64,000 bases of DNA from Streptomyces sp. NBC_01446 (GTDB lineage Bacteria > Actinomycetota > Actinomycetes > Streptomycetales > Streptomycetaceae), in contig NZ_JAPEPO010000001.1 of NCBI RefSeq assembly GCF_026340095.1, positions 1,116,001 to 1,180,000 of the forward strand. The letters run 5' to 3'. The position numbers were made by a program, and so were the translations under genes. The notes beneath the pieces are model-generated. The model saw only the letters and a list, made by a program, of their open reading frames with translations. It was not told where the DNA came from and did no database searches. Of the stretch, positions 51,509-60,013 are shown piece after piece. Positions within the stretch are counted from its first letter, which is position 1; every line of letters starts with the position of its first letter.

Positions 51509-52639
51509 TCATCTCTTTCGTACGACGACGAAGTCCGCGAGCGCGACGAACTGCGCCCGCACGTGGTCCTGCATCTGGACGGAGTCCAGGGCCTCGATGG
51601 CGACGGCGTACTGCCGGCGCGCCTCCTCGGCGGTCCAGTCGCGGCCGCCGGCCTCCTCGATGAGGGCCGCGCGGGCCGCGAACTCCTCCTCGGAGAAGGT
51701 GTCGAAGTCGATGCTCTTCGCGTCGGCGGCGAGGAGTTCACCGAGCCGCTCGGACGCGGGGCCGCCCGCGGCGAGCGCGGCGACGACGGGCAGTGACTTC
51801 TTGCGCTGGCGCAGATCGCTCCAGGTCTGCTTGCCGGTGGCCTCCGGGTCGCCCCAGATACCGAGCAGGTCGTCGACGGCCTGGAAGGCGAGGCCGAGGT
51901 GGTAGCCGTACTTCTCCAGCTGGTCGGCGGTCCGGTCGTCGGCGCCGCCGAGCACGGCGCCGATGGAGGAGGCGCAGGCCAGCAGGGCGCCGGTCTTGTT
52001 GCCCTCCATCTCCAGGCACTCCTCGACGGTGACCCGCTCGCGGTGCTCGTAGCTGATGTCCTGCGCCTGCCCGTCGATCAGGGCGCGCGAGGCGGCGGTC
52101 AGTCGGCGCGTGGCGCGGCCTGCCTCGACGGTGCCGAGTTCGAGGAGCACCTCGTTGGCGAGGGCGAAGAGCGCGTCGCCGACGAGGATGGCCTGCGCCG
52201 GGCCGTGCACCTTCCAGACGGTGTCCCGGTGGCGGCGCTGTTCGTCGCCGTCCATCAGGTCGTCGTGCAGGAGGGAGAAGTTGTGCACCAGCTCGACGGC
52301 GACCGCGCCGGGTACGCCCACCTCGGGCGCCGCGCCGGGGACCTGGGCGGACAGCACGGCGAGCGCGGGGCGTACCGCCTTGCCGCCGTCGCCGTCGGCC
52401 GGGTTGCCCTGGGCGTCGATCCAGCCGAAGTGATAGGCGGCGACGGTGTCCATCGGGGGTGCGAGGCGGTCCACGGCGGCCCGCAGCACCGGGGTGGCCA
52501 GGGTCCGGCCGCGCTCGAGCAGCGCGGTCACGTCCACCGCGTCGGCGGCCGGTTCGGCCGAGGGCACAGCGGGCACAGGGTCTCCTTTTGTTGCGTCGCC
52601 GGGGGCCGGATGGTCCGCCCCCTGGAGATCGAGCTTCAT
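51509..52639 (-). CDS. Polyprenyl diphosphate synthase of the hopanoid operon
   Basis: 376-residue trans-prenyltransferase. The first aspartate-rich motif LLHDDLMDGDEQRRHR and the second QAVDDLLGIWGD, with KTGALLACAS between, define the family. In a squalene/hopene operon it should provide farnesyl diphosphate, though geranylgeranyl diphosphate is possible. The first ~35 residues are a low-complexity extension. ATG 52639 overlaps the hpnE stop (ATGA). Confidence 0.93.
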   Translation of the reverse strand: MKLDLQGADHPAPGDATKGDPVPAVPSAEPAADAVDVTALLERGRTLATPVLRAAVDRLAPPMDTVAAYHFGWIDAQGNPADGDGGKAVRPALAVLSAQVPGAAPEVGVPGAVAVELVHNFSLLHDDLMDGDEQRRHRDTVWKVHGPAQAILVGDALFALANEVLLELGTVEAGRATRRLTAASRALIDGQAQDISYEHRERVTVEECLEMEGNKTGALLACASSIGAVLGGADDRTADQLEKYGYHLGLAFQAVDDLLGIWGDPEATGKQTWSDLRQRKKSLPVVAALAAGGPASERLGELLAADAKSIDFDTFSEEEFAARAALIEEAGGRDWTAEEARRQYAVAIEALDSVQMQDHVRAQFVALADFVVVRKR

Positions 52640-54099
52640 GCCGCCTCCCGGAACAGATGACCGCGTGGGCGGTCGAGTGCGGCGAGAGCGGCATCGGCGG
52701 CGCTGACACCGCTGCGTACCGCGCTTTCCATGGTCGCGGGCCACCCGGTGGCGGTCCACGCGCCGGCCAGGTACAGGCCGGGGGCGTTGGTGCGGGCCGT
52801 GGGCCGCAGCGCGCCGACACCGGGAGCCGGCGCGAAAGTCGCCGTGCGCTCCCGGGTGACGAAGAAATCGAGTACCTTCGCACCCCGAGCTGCCGGCAAC
52901 AGCCGCTCGAACTCGGGCAGGTAGCGCTCGCGGAGCACGGCGACGGGCTCGTCGATCTCGTCCTGCGCGGCCGACTGCGACACCGCGAGGTACTGGCCCA
53001 CGCGTCCCCCACCGCCACCCTCGGCCGAGGGCCCTTCGGGCCCGCCCCTCAGCAGTCCGGACGCTTCCGTGCGGTCGAAGACCCACTGCACCGGCGAGCC
53101 GAGCGCGGCGAAGAAGGGCCGCTTGAGGACCTTGCGGTCGTAGACGACGTGCAGGTTGAGGATCGGCGCGGTCCCGATGGCGAGCAGCCGCTCGGCGTCG
53201 TCGAGCGCGCCGTCGGGCAGCAGGTCGTACGTCTCGCGCTGGGGCACGGCGAGGACGACGGTGTCCGCCGCGATCCGCTCCCCGGGAACCTCCACGCTCC
53301 AACGTCCGTTCTCGGTACGGGAGATGGAGGTGACGCGTGTACGGAGTTCGGTGCGTACGCCCGCGGAGTCGAGCGCCTTGCGGGCGAGAGTGTCGTGGAG
53401 TTCACCGAGGGGGACGCGTGCCCAGCCGATGTCGGCCGCGCCCGGTTCGGACAGCAGCCCGGTCTTGAACACCATGGCGGCGAGCCCGAGCGAGGACTCG
53501 CCGGCGACGGCGTTCAGGGTGGCGACGCCCACCAGGTCCCAGAGGGCCTCGATGGCGCGCCGCGACTGGCCGTGTTCGGCCAGCCAGCTACCGAAGTCCC
53601 GTTCGTCCAGGGCCGGATCGTCCAGGTCGAGCCCCTTGAGGGCCAGCGCGGCACGCCCTACGTTGGCGCGCTCGGCGAGCGAGAGATGCGGATACGTGGC
53701 GAGGCTCGCGGCGAGATGCAGCGGCACGGGCAGTGCGGTGCGGCGCAGTCTGCCGAGCCGGTTCCTGTCGGCGTCGAGGACGGGTACGTCGAGACGTTCC
53801 TGCAGGGGCGACAGGGCCGTGCCGTCGATGCGGTCGAGGAACCAGCGATATGCGGAGCAGCAGCGCAGGTACACGTGCTGACCGTTGTCGATGGTGAGGT
53901 CGCCGCGCTTGAAGGAGAACGCGAGACCGCCCAGCCTCGGGCGCCCTTCGAGCAGGGTGACGTCGAGGCCCGCGTCGGCGAGCGCGAGTGCGGCCGTGGT
54001 CCCGGCGAGACCACCGCCGACCACGACCGCGGTCTGCCGTCCGGATTCTTCGGCGATGTCCGCGCCCGGCCCGTCGGGCCGCATGTTCCCGGTACTCAT
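52636..54099 (-). CDS. hpnE: Hydroxysqualene dehydroxylase
   Basis: 487-residue FAD amine-oxidase-fold enzyme that reduces hydroxysqualene to squalene, third step of the HpnCDE route. The dinucleotide motif VVVGGGLAGTTAALALADAG is followed by [14 protein letters not shown], and the C-terminal FAD motif is LYLAGAWTATGWPATMESAV. ATG 54099 overlaps the stop of the 49-codon ORF (ATGA), with GGGGAGGG five bases upstream. Length and domain order are typical. Confidence 0.95.
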   Translation of the reverse strand: MSTGNMRPDGPGADIAEESGRQTAVVVGGGLAGTTAALALADAGLDVTLLEGRPRLGGLAFSFKRGDLTIDNGQHVYLRCCSAYRWFLDRIDGTALSPLQERLDVPVLDADRNRLGRLRRTALPVPLHLAASLATYPHLSLAERANVGRAALALKGLDLDDPALDERDFGSWLAEHGQSRRAIEALWDLVGVATLNAVAGESSLGLAAMVFKTGLLSEPGAADIGWARVPLGELHDTLARKALDSAGVRTELRTRVTSISRTENGRWSVEVPGERIAADTVVLAVPQRETYDLLPDGALDDAERLLAIGTAPILNLHVVYDRKVLKRPFFAALGSPVQWVFDRTEASGLLRGGPEGPSAEGGGGGRVGQYLAVSQSAAQDEIDEPVAVLRERYLPEFERLLPAARGAKVLDFFVTRERTATFAPAPGVGALRPTARTNAPGLYLAGAWTATGWPATMESAVRSGVSAADAALAALDRPRGHLFREAA

Positions 54100-54245
54100 G
54101 CGCCCTCCCCTCCGGCCGTTCCGTCAGTGTGCGCGCGATGGTTGAAAGACGCACGGCAAGCCGCTGAAGTCATGGACGCCGGGTCGGCGTGGAGGGTTGC
54201 CCGCCGTTTCCCGTCGGTGCGGACCGCTCTGTCGGACGGGCTCAT
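54096..54245 (-). CDS. 49-residue conserved-type small ORF between hpnD and hpnE
   Basis: Short coding sequence, start ATG 54245, sharing one base with the hpnD stop (TGATG); its stop overlaps the hpnE start (ATGA). It is basic and rich in A, R and T with one cysteine (SAACRASFNH) and no membrane segment or signal peptide. An upstream GGAGG lies a few bases before the hpnD stop. Junctions on both sides match the coupling style of the other operon genes, which supports real translation. It resembles what I recall of Streptomyces DUF6380 proteins. Function unknown; it could be a protein or a coupling device. Confidence 0.72.
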   Translation of the reverse strand: MSPSDRAVRTDGKRRATLHADPASMTSAACRASFNHRAHTDGTAGGEGA

Positions 54246-55195
54246 CAGACACGCCTCCTGAGGTGCTGCCGGGAGACGCTGCGGGCGTCGAGACCGGACA
54301 GGCCACGCACGGCGACGTACGCCTTCTCGCGCCCGGGGAGCGAGACGCGGCCGCGCAGGACCGCCTCGGGCTCGCGCTCGATGCGGTCGAGCAGGCGCCG
54401 GTAGATGCCGGCCATGGCTGCGACGCAGGCGCCGCTGCGCCGGTCGAGCAGCGGAAGGAGCCGGTACCCCTCGGCGAACAGGGCGCGGGCGCGGCGCACC
54501 TCGAAGTGCACGAGGCCCGCGAAGTCCGATCCCGCCGGCGGTGTGGGGGCGTCGAAGCCGGCCGAGCAGCCGAACTTGGCGAGGTCGTCGGCGGGCAGGT
54601 AGGTGCGGCCGTCCGCCGCGTCCTCCCGCACGTCGCGAAGGATGTTGGTGAGCTGGAGCGCGAGCCCGAGCGTATCCGCGTACTCGGAGGCACGCTCGGC
54701 GCCGCGCGCACCCGGCTCGGTGCCGAAGATGCCGAGCGAGACCCTGCCGATGGCGCCGGCGACGCAGCGGCAGTAGACCTTGAGGTCGTCCCAGGTCTCG
54801 TACGTCTCGCCGCGCAGGTCCATCAGGACGCCGTCGATGAGTTCGTCGAGGCCGCCGAGCGGGATCGGGAACCGGTGCGCGGCATGCGCGAGGGCGACGC
54901 CCACCGGGTCGGTGTCGTCCTCCGCCACGTCGCCGTCGCGCACCCGGGCGAGCAGTGCCCGGGTCTCGTCGAGCCGGTCGGCCTTGACGTCCGGCGGCAG
55001 CGCTCCGTCGCCGATGTCGTCGACGCGGCGCGAGAACGCGTACACCGCCGACATGGCGCGCCGCTTGGCCGTCGGCAGCAGCCTGATGCCGTAGGCGAAG
55101 TTACGTGCCTGCTGTCCGGTCACGGTCTCGCAGTAGCTGTATGCGGCGAGTACCGCTGCCGACACCTGCTGATCTGACTCCACGGTCCGGCTCAC
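54245..55195 (-). CDS. hpnD: Presqualene diphosphate synthase
   Basis: 316-residue squalene/phytoene synthase-family enzyme that condenses two farnesyl diphosphates into presqualene diphosphate. The aspartate motifs are RRVDDIGDG (near residue 57) and ILRDVREDAADGRTYLP. NFAYGIRLLPTAKRRA precedes the first. GTG 55195 overlaps the hpnC stop (GTGA). Identified as HpnD rather than HpnC by gene order and the EDAADGRTYLP motif. Confidence 0.94.
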   Translation of the reverse strand: MSRTVESDQQVSAAVLAAYSYCETVTGQQARNFAYGIRLLPTAKRRAMSAVYAFSRRVDDIGDGALPPDVKADRLDETRALLARVRDGDVAEDDTDPVGVALAHAAHRFPIPLGGLDELIDGVLMDLRGETYETWDDLKVYCRCVAGAIGRVSLGIFGTEPGARGAERASEYADTLGLALQLTNILRDVREDAADGRTYLPADDLAKFGCSAGFDAPTPPAGSDFAGLVHFEVRRARALFAEGYRLLPLLDRRSGACVAAMAGIYRRLLDRIEREPEAVLRGRVSLPGREKAYVAVRGLSGLDARSVSRQHLRRRV

Positions 55196-56103
55196 CCCTC
55201 TCCTCGCAGAGTCGCTCCCACCTCACGCAGCAACCGGAGCTTGGTGGGCTTGGGCGGTCCGGGAAGTACGTCGTACGAAACGGCGGCGATCGCGGTGACC
55301 GCCGCCTTCCCCCCAGCCACGAACCCGGCAAGCAGCAGCTTCAGCCTGCCGTGGACGCTACCCACGAGGGGGGTGCCTTCATTCAGGAGACCGAGGGCGC
55401 GTTCGGCCTCGAACGCGACCAGGGCGCGCACCGATGCGCCCGCCGTGGGAGCGGCGAGGTCGGACTCCTGGACATGGAACTGTTTCATGTCCTCGGCGGG
55501 CAGGTAGATGCGCCCCTGCCTCAGGTCCTCCGCGACGTCCTGAAGGTGTTCGACGATCTGCAGGCCCGTGCACACGGCGTCCGAGCGGCGGATGCGCTCC
55601 GGGGTCGCGGTGCCGGTGATCGCGAGGACGAGGCGGCCGACCGGGTTGGCGGAGAACTCGCAGTAGGCCAGCAGGTCGTCGTACGTCTCGTAGCGCGTGA
55701 CGAGTTGGTCCTGGCGGTTGGCCTCGATGAGGCCGAGGAAGGGTTCGGGGGTGAGGCCGCGGCGGTGCACGGTGGGCTGCAGGGCGCGCAGAAGGGGGTG
55801 ACGGGGGGTGGAATCGAACACCCGGTGAAGGTCGGCCTCGAAAGCGTCGAGCAAAGCCAGCCGGTCCCCGTCGGCCCGTTCGGGTGACACGCCCAGGAGG
55901 CGGGCGTCGGCACCGCCGGGAGCGAGGTCGCCGTCACCGATGTCGTCGACGAGGCGGGCGAAGCCGTAGACCGCCATGAGGTCGTCGCGCCAGTCCCGGG
56001 GCAGGAAGAAAGGGGCCACCGGGAAGTTCTCGTCGGCGGCCTTGTCGAGTGTCGCACCGGCCGGGGACCCGGCGGCGGGCGCTCCCGATGATCCCGTCAC
56101 CAC
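55192..56103 (-). CDS. hpnC: Hydroxysqualene synthase
   Basis: 303-residue squalene synthase-family protein converting presqualene diphosphate to hydroxysqualene. Motifs FARLVDDIGDG and EHLQDVAEDLRQGRIYLP are intact, and ENFPVAPFFLPRDWRDDLMA is typical of HpnC. The first gene of the operon. Two adjacent GTG codons (56103 and 56100) could start it; the second would form a GTGA overlap with a 21-codon upstream ORF. No strong ribosome site is seen before either, in keeping with coupling to that ORF. Confidence 0.94.
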   Translation of the reverse strand: MVTGSSGAPAAGSPAGATLDKAADENFPVAPFFLPRDWRDDLMAVYGFARLVDDIGDGDLAPGGADARLLGVSPERADGDRLALLDAFEADLHRVFDSTPRHPLLRALQPTVHRRGLTPEPFLGLIEANRQDQLVTRYETYDDLLAYCEFSANPVGRLVLAITGTATPERIRRSDAVCTGLQIVEHLQDVAEDLRQGRIYLPAEDMKQFHVQESDLAAPTAGASVRALVAFEAERALGLLNEGTPLVGSVHGRLKLLLAGFVAGGKAAVTAIAAVSYDVLPGPPKPTKLRLLREVGATLRGEG

Positions 56104-56162
56104 GCGCTGCCCGGTACCAGGACGGCGAAAGCATCGTGGAGCTGGAAAGTTTCCATAGCCAT
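56097..56162 (-). CDS. Possible 21-residue upstream ORF coupled to hpnC
   Basis: ATG 56162 to TGA 56097 encodes MAMETFQLHDAFAVLVPGSA plus W. The stop overlaps the second GTG of hpnC in a GTGA junction, as between most genes of this operon. A GGAG lies 11 bases upstream. No function known; it may deliver ribosomes to hpnC or act as a regulatory leader peptide. Chance occurrence cannot be excluded for so short an ORF. Confidence 0.4.
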   Translation of the reverse strand: MAMETFQLHDAFAVLVPGSAW

Positions 56163-56447
56163 TGCCGTCACATCTCCCGTTCTACACTGCTGACCCAAAA
56201 CATCCCATTTCGGACACGCCGCCCAGCCTTACGCACGGCAGACCGACCCTTGAGTCAGGGTGTCGCGCATTATCGCCCCTTTGCCGCGAATCGGCACCGG
56301 TACAGCTTACGTTGTACAACCGGCCCTGCCCCGACGGGGTTTCCTGCGGATCACAACAACACACCGATTGGCTCCAAGATTCCCTGCGCGCAAGGAAGTT
56401 GAACCTCGCTTGACCTCGGAGAGAAACAATTGCCGTCTACATGCATA
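56163..56447. other. Upstream region of the hopanoid operon
   Basis: About 285 bp of unusually AT-rich sequence holding the presumed hopanoid promoter. GTTGTACAAC (56311-56320) is a perfect 10-bp palindrome, and TAATGC on the minus strand near 56270 could serve as a -10. No gene is supported. Confidence 0.5.
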
Positions 56448-56484
56448 TCAAGGCCCCGCCGAAGAGTTCCCGGCGGGGCCTTGA
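56448..56484 (-). terminator. Terminator downstream of the ABC exporter genes
   Basis: Perfect 14-bp stem TCAAGGCCCCGCCG / CGGCGGGGCCTTGA with a 9-base loop, about 43 bp past the ATP-binding protein stop. It separates the envelope-glycan cluster from the hopanoid operon. Confidence 0.88.
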
Positions 56485-56526
56485 GACGCGAAACGGGAGC
56501 AGAGGGTTGCCCGGAGGCCGTCCCGG

Positions 56527-57333
56527 CTACTTGCCCGTGAACTTCTCGTACTCCTTGAGTACCTCAGCTGTCGGTCCGTCCATACGCAGCTCGCCGCGCT
56601 CCAGCCAGAGCACGCGGTCGCAGGTGTCGCGGATCGACTTGTTGTTGTGGCTGACGAGGAAGACCGTGCCGGCCTCCTTGCGCAGCTCGCGGATGCGGGC
56701 CTCGGAGCGCTTCTGGAACTTGCGGTCACCCGTAGCCAGGGCCTCGTCGATCATGAGGACGTCGTGGTCCTTGGCCGCCGCGATGGAGAAGCGCAGCCGC
56801 GCCGCCATACCGGAGGAGTAGGTGCGCATCGGGAGCGTGATGAAGTCGCCCTTCTCGTTGATGCCCGAGAAGTCGACGATCTCCTGGTAACGCTCCCGGA
56901 TCTGCTCGCGGGACATACCCATCGCGAGCCCGCCGAGTATGACGTTCCGCTCGCCCGTCAGGTCGTTCATGAGCGCCGCGTTCACACCGAGGAGCGAGGG
57001 CTGGCCGTCGGTGAAGACCTTGCCCTTCTCCGCCGGCAGGAGCCCGGCGATCGCGCGCAGCAGGGTCGACTTGCCGGACCCGTTCGAGCCGATCAGGCCG
57101 ATCGCCTCGCCGCGGTACGCGGTGAAGGTGACGCCCTTGACGGCGTGCACCTTGCGCACGCCGCGCGCGGCGTCGTCGGAGCCCCGCTTGACGATGCGGC
57201 TCAGCGCGGCGGTGGCGCTGCCCTTGCCCGTCTTGGCACCGTTGACGCGGTACACGATGTGCAGCCCGTCCGCGATGACGGTCGGGATGTGTCCCTTGCC
57301 TGCGTTCTTGCCCAGGATGTCTTCGTCAGCCAC
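56527..57333 (-). CDS. ABC exporter ATP-binding protein (TagH/Wzt-like)
   Basis: 268-residue ATPase of the polysaccharide/teichoic-acid export type. Walker A is GLIGSNGSGKSTLLRAIAG, the signature is YSSGMAARLRFSIA and Walker B is DVLMIDEALATGD. TagH-type proteins bind with TagG to flip lipid-linked wall polymers. The start lies 8 bp inside the end of the permease gene. It is the last gene of the leftward cluster and is followed by a terminator. Confidence 0.94.
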   Translation of the reverse strand: MADEDILGKNAGKGHIPTVIADGLHIVYRVNGAKTGKGSATAALSRIVKRGSDDAARGVRKVHAVKGVTFTAYRGEAIGLIGSNGSGKSTLLRAIAGLLPAEKGKVFTDGQPSLLGVNAALMNDLTGERNVILGGLAMGMSREQIRERYQEIVDFSGINEKGDFITLPMRTYSSGMAARLRFSIAAAKDHDVLMIDEALATGDRKFQKRSEARIRELRKEAGTVFLVSHNNKSIRDTCDRVLWLERGELRMDGPTAEVLKEYEKFTGK

Positions 57334-58255
57334 GGCCGTACCGCTCCTCTGCCTTCCAGAAGTAGACGAAGCCGCCGACGGCGACCAGCACCGACCAGCC
57401 GGCCGCGACCGCCCACACGTGCGGCGGCAGGTTCCCGGAGTCGTATCCGTCGATGAGCGCGAAGCGCATCAGGTCCATGTAGATGGCGGCCGGGTTCCAC
57501 TGCAGGAGGTCGGCGACCCACGCGGGCTTGTCGGCCAGCATGATCGGGATGGAGAACATCACACCGGACGCGTACATCCACGTACGCATCACGAACGGCA
57601 TCAGCTGCGCCAGGTCCGGGGTCTTCGAGCCCATCCTCGCCATGATCAGCGCGAGTCCGGTGTTGAAGAGGAACTGGAGCGCGAGCACCGGGATGATCAG
57701 CAGCCAGGACATACCCGGGTAGCTGCCGAAGCCGATCGCGACGATGAACAGGACGATCATCGAGAACAGCAGCTGCTGGAGCTGCTGGAGCGCGAACGAG
57801 ATCGGCAGCGAGGCCCGTGGGAAGTGCAGGGCGCGCACCAGACCCAGATTGCCCGAGATCGCCCTCACGCCCGCCATCACCGAGCTCTGCGTGAAGGTGA
57901 AGACGAAGACGCCAGTGACCAGGAACGGGATGTATACGTCCATCGACATGCCCCGGCTGGCGTGCAGGATGAGGCCGAAGATGAGGTAGTACACGGCCGC
58001 GTTCAGCAGCGGCGTCGCCACCTGCCAGAGCTGGCCGAGCTTGGCCTGGCTGTACTGGGCGGTGAGCTTCGCCTGCGAGAAGGCGAGGATGAAGTGACGC
58101 CGCCCCCACAGCTGGCTGACGTACTCGAACAGGCCCGGCCTGGCACCACTGACGGTCAGACCGTACTTGGTGGCCAGGTCGGCCGGGGACAGCCCCTCGT
58201 CGGGCGACGGACGCGCGGTCACCGCGACACCGCCGTCATGCGTTGTCTCACTCAC
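57326..58255 (-). CDS. ABC exporter permease (TagG/Wzm-like)
   Basis: 309-residue ABC-2 type permease with about six membrane helices (FILAFSQAKLTAQYSQAKLG precedes the first; LLFSMIVLFIVAIGFGSYPG; GWSVLVAVGGFVYFW last). Typical TagG-like partner of the ATPase that overlaps it by 8 bp. GTG start. It should export a lipid-linked glycan or polyol-phosphate polymer made by the upstream enzymes. Confidence 0.94.
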   Translation of the reverse strand: MSETTHDGGVAVTARPSPDEGLSPADLATKYGLTVSGARPGLFEYVSQLWGRRHFILAFSQAKLTAQYSQAKLGQLWQVATPLLNAAVYYLIFGLILHASRGMSMDVYIPFLVTGVFVFTFTQSSVMAGVRAISGNLGLVRALHFPRASLPISFALQQLQQLLFSMIVLFIVAIGFGSYPGMSWLLIIPVLALQFLFNTGLALIMARMGSKTPDLAQLMPFVMRTWMYASGVMFSIPIMLADKPAWVADLLQWNPAAIYMDLMRFALIDGYDSGNLPPHVWAVAAGWSVLVAVGGFVYFWKAEERYGRG

Positions 58256-58352
58256 TAGTGGAAACTTTCGTCTTCAAAGTGCGCAGCCTGGTCGGGCATA
58301 GGCACGGGCCAACGACCGGGGTACGGGCCGAATGCTCTCAGACACGAGCTTG

Positions 58353-59237
58353 TCAGATGATGGGAGGTCGGCCCAGTCGGGTCAAGCGCCACACCGTACG
58401 CCACTTCATGGGACGCCTGGGGCCGCACGGGCTCGTCCAGCCCTCCTTGAACCCGCCGAACCAGGCCTTGAGCGCAGGTCCGGAAGGGCGTCGGGCGAGC
58501 GTGAGGAGCAGCCAGACCCCGAGGTAGACGGGGACGATGAGCGCGGGCAGATTGCGGCGGGCGAGCCAGACCCGGTTCCTGGCGACCATGCGGTGATAGA
58601 CCGCGTGCCGGGAGGGAGCCGTGGTCGGGTGGTGCAGCACCATGTCCGCGCGGTAGTCGATCATCCACCCCGCGTCGAGGGCACGCCAGGCGAGGTCGGT
58701 CTCCTCGTGGGCGTAGAAGAACTCGTCGGGCAGGCCGCCGACCTCGGCGAGGACACCGGTGCGCACCGCGTTCGCGCCGCCGAGGAACGTGGTGACGCGC
58801 GAGGAACGCATCGGGTCGGCGGCACGCAGGCGCGGGACGTGACGGCGCTGGGTGACACCGGTCTCCGGGTCGGCGATCCGGAAGCTGATGATGCCCAGCT
58901 TCGGATCGGCCTCGAAGGCCTCGCGGCACAGCTGAGCGGTGTCGGTGTTCGGCAGGAGGCCGTCGTCGTCGAGGAAGAGCAGCACGTCCACGTCGGAGCC
59001 CGAGGGCCCGAAGGCCTCGATGCCGACGTTGCGCCCGCCCGGGATACCGAGGTTCTCGGGCAGTTCGACGGTGCGGACACCGGCGGGGACGTCCGGGACC
59101 GGGGAGCCGTTACCGACCACGACCACCTCGACCCGGTCGCCGTCCTGCTTGGCGACGGAGTCGAGGAGGGCGCGCAGCTCCTCGGGGCGGTTGCCCATGG
59201 TGATGATCACCGCGCCGACCTTCATCCGCGTACTCAC
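58353..59237 (-). CDS. Family 2 glycosyltransferase
   Basis: 294-residue GT-A-fold transferase. The N-terminal GAVIITMGNRPEELRALL binds the nucleotide, DVLLFLDDDGLLP provides the DXD-like metal site, and HEETDLAWRALDAGW is the ED-containing acceptor region. A hydrophobic segment near the C-terminus (LIVPVYLGVWLLLTLA) suggests membrane association. GTG 59237 overlaps the stop of the CDP-alcohol transferase (GTGA). It probably adds a sugar to the lipid or polymer made in this cluster. Confidence 0.92.
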   Translation of the reverse strand: MSTRMKVGAVIITMGNRPEELRALLDSVAKQDGDRVEVVVVGNGSPVPDVPAGVRTVELPENLGIPGGRNVGIEAFGPSGSDVDVLLFLDDDGLLPNTDTAQLCREAFEADPKLGIISFRIADPETGVTQRRHVPRLRAADPMRSSRVTTFLGGANAVRTGVLAEVGGLPDEFFYAHEETDLAWRALDAGWMIDYRADMVLHHPTTAPSRHAVYHRMVARNRVWLARRNLPALIVPVYLGVWLLLTLARRPSGPALKAWFGGFKEGWTSPCGPRRPMKWRTVWRLTRLGRPPII

Positions 59238-60013
59238 TTCAGCCTGCTCGACGCCAGGATGGACACCAGGTGCAGCAGGGTCTGGAGCAGCGCGATGCCG
59301 GCCAGAACCGCCACGCCCAGGCGCGTGAAGAACAGGTCGCCCCGGATCTGGTCGACGATCGCGAGGACCAGGATCAGCAGCGACGCCTCGATGCCGAGGA
59401 TGAGGCGGTGGAACTTGAGCGCCGACGCCGCCTTGCGGGCGAGCGCCATGCCGGAGGCCTGGATCTCGGACGCGGACTCCTTGACCTGCTCCTTGCCGCT
59501 CTGCGCGCGGGCCACGCCGACCAGGTCCGTCTCGGCCTTGATCAGGATGGCGCCGAGCGCGGCGAGCGTGCCGAGGAAGGCCCACAGCCAGTCGATCCGG
59601 CCCGAGCCCCACAGGTCGGCGGCGCGCAGGCCGAAGCCGACGAGGACCGCGGCGTCGGTCAGGTACGCGCCGACGCGGTCCATCCAGACGCCGGCGAGCG
59701 AGTACTGCTTGCGCCACCGGGCGATCTCGCCGTCGACGCAGTCGAGCAGCAGGTACAGCTGGACCGCGACGACGCCGAGAACGGCGCCCCAGACACCCGG
59801 GACCAGCAGCGCGGGCGCCGCGAGGACGCCGCACACGGTCATCAGGTAGGTCAGCTGGTTGGGGCTGACCTTGGTGTTCACGAGGTGGCGGTCGATGCGC
59901 AGCGAGATCTCGCGCATGTAGAGCCGGCCGCCCCAGTGCTCGCCGCTGCGCCGGTCCTTCACCCCTGCGGGGTGAACGACCGGGCGCAGCTCAGCTACCG
60001 ATGGCTTTTGCAT
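59234..60013 (-). CDS. CDP-alcohol phosphatidyltransferase family protein
   Basis: 259-residue integral membrane enzyme. The catalytic CDP-OH-P motif is complete: DCVDGEIARWRKQYSLAG, then WMDRVGAYLTD (pattern DGxxAR...G...D...D). Family members transfer an alcohol phosphate from a CDP-alcohol to an alcohol acceptor. About five membrane helices follow. It overlaps the G1P-dehydrogenase-like gene by 23 bp and the glycosyltransferase by 4 bp. The CDP-alcohol substrate is probably made by the neighbouring nucleotidyltransferase. Confidence 0.92.
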   Translation of the reverse strand: MQKPSVAELRPVVHPAGVKDRRSGEHWGGRLYMREISLRIDRHLVNTKVSPNQLTYLMTVCGVLAAPALLVPGVWGAVLGVVAVQLYLLLDCVDGEIARWRKQYSLAGVWMDRVGAYLTDAAVLVGFGLRAADLWGSGRIDWLWAFLGTLAALGAILIKAETDLVGVARAQSGKEQVKESASEIQASGMALARKAASALKFHRLILGIEASLLILVLAIVDQIRGDLFFTRLGVAVLAGIALLQTLLHLVSILASSRLK

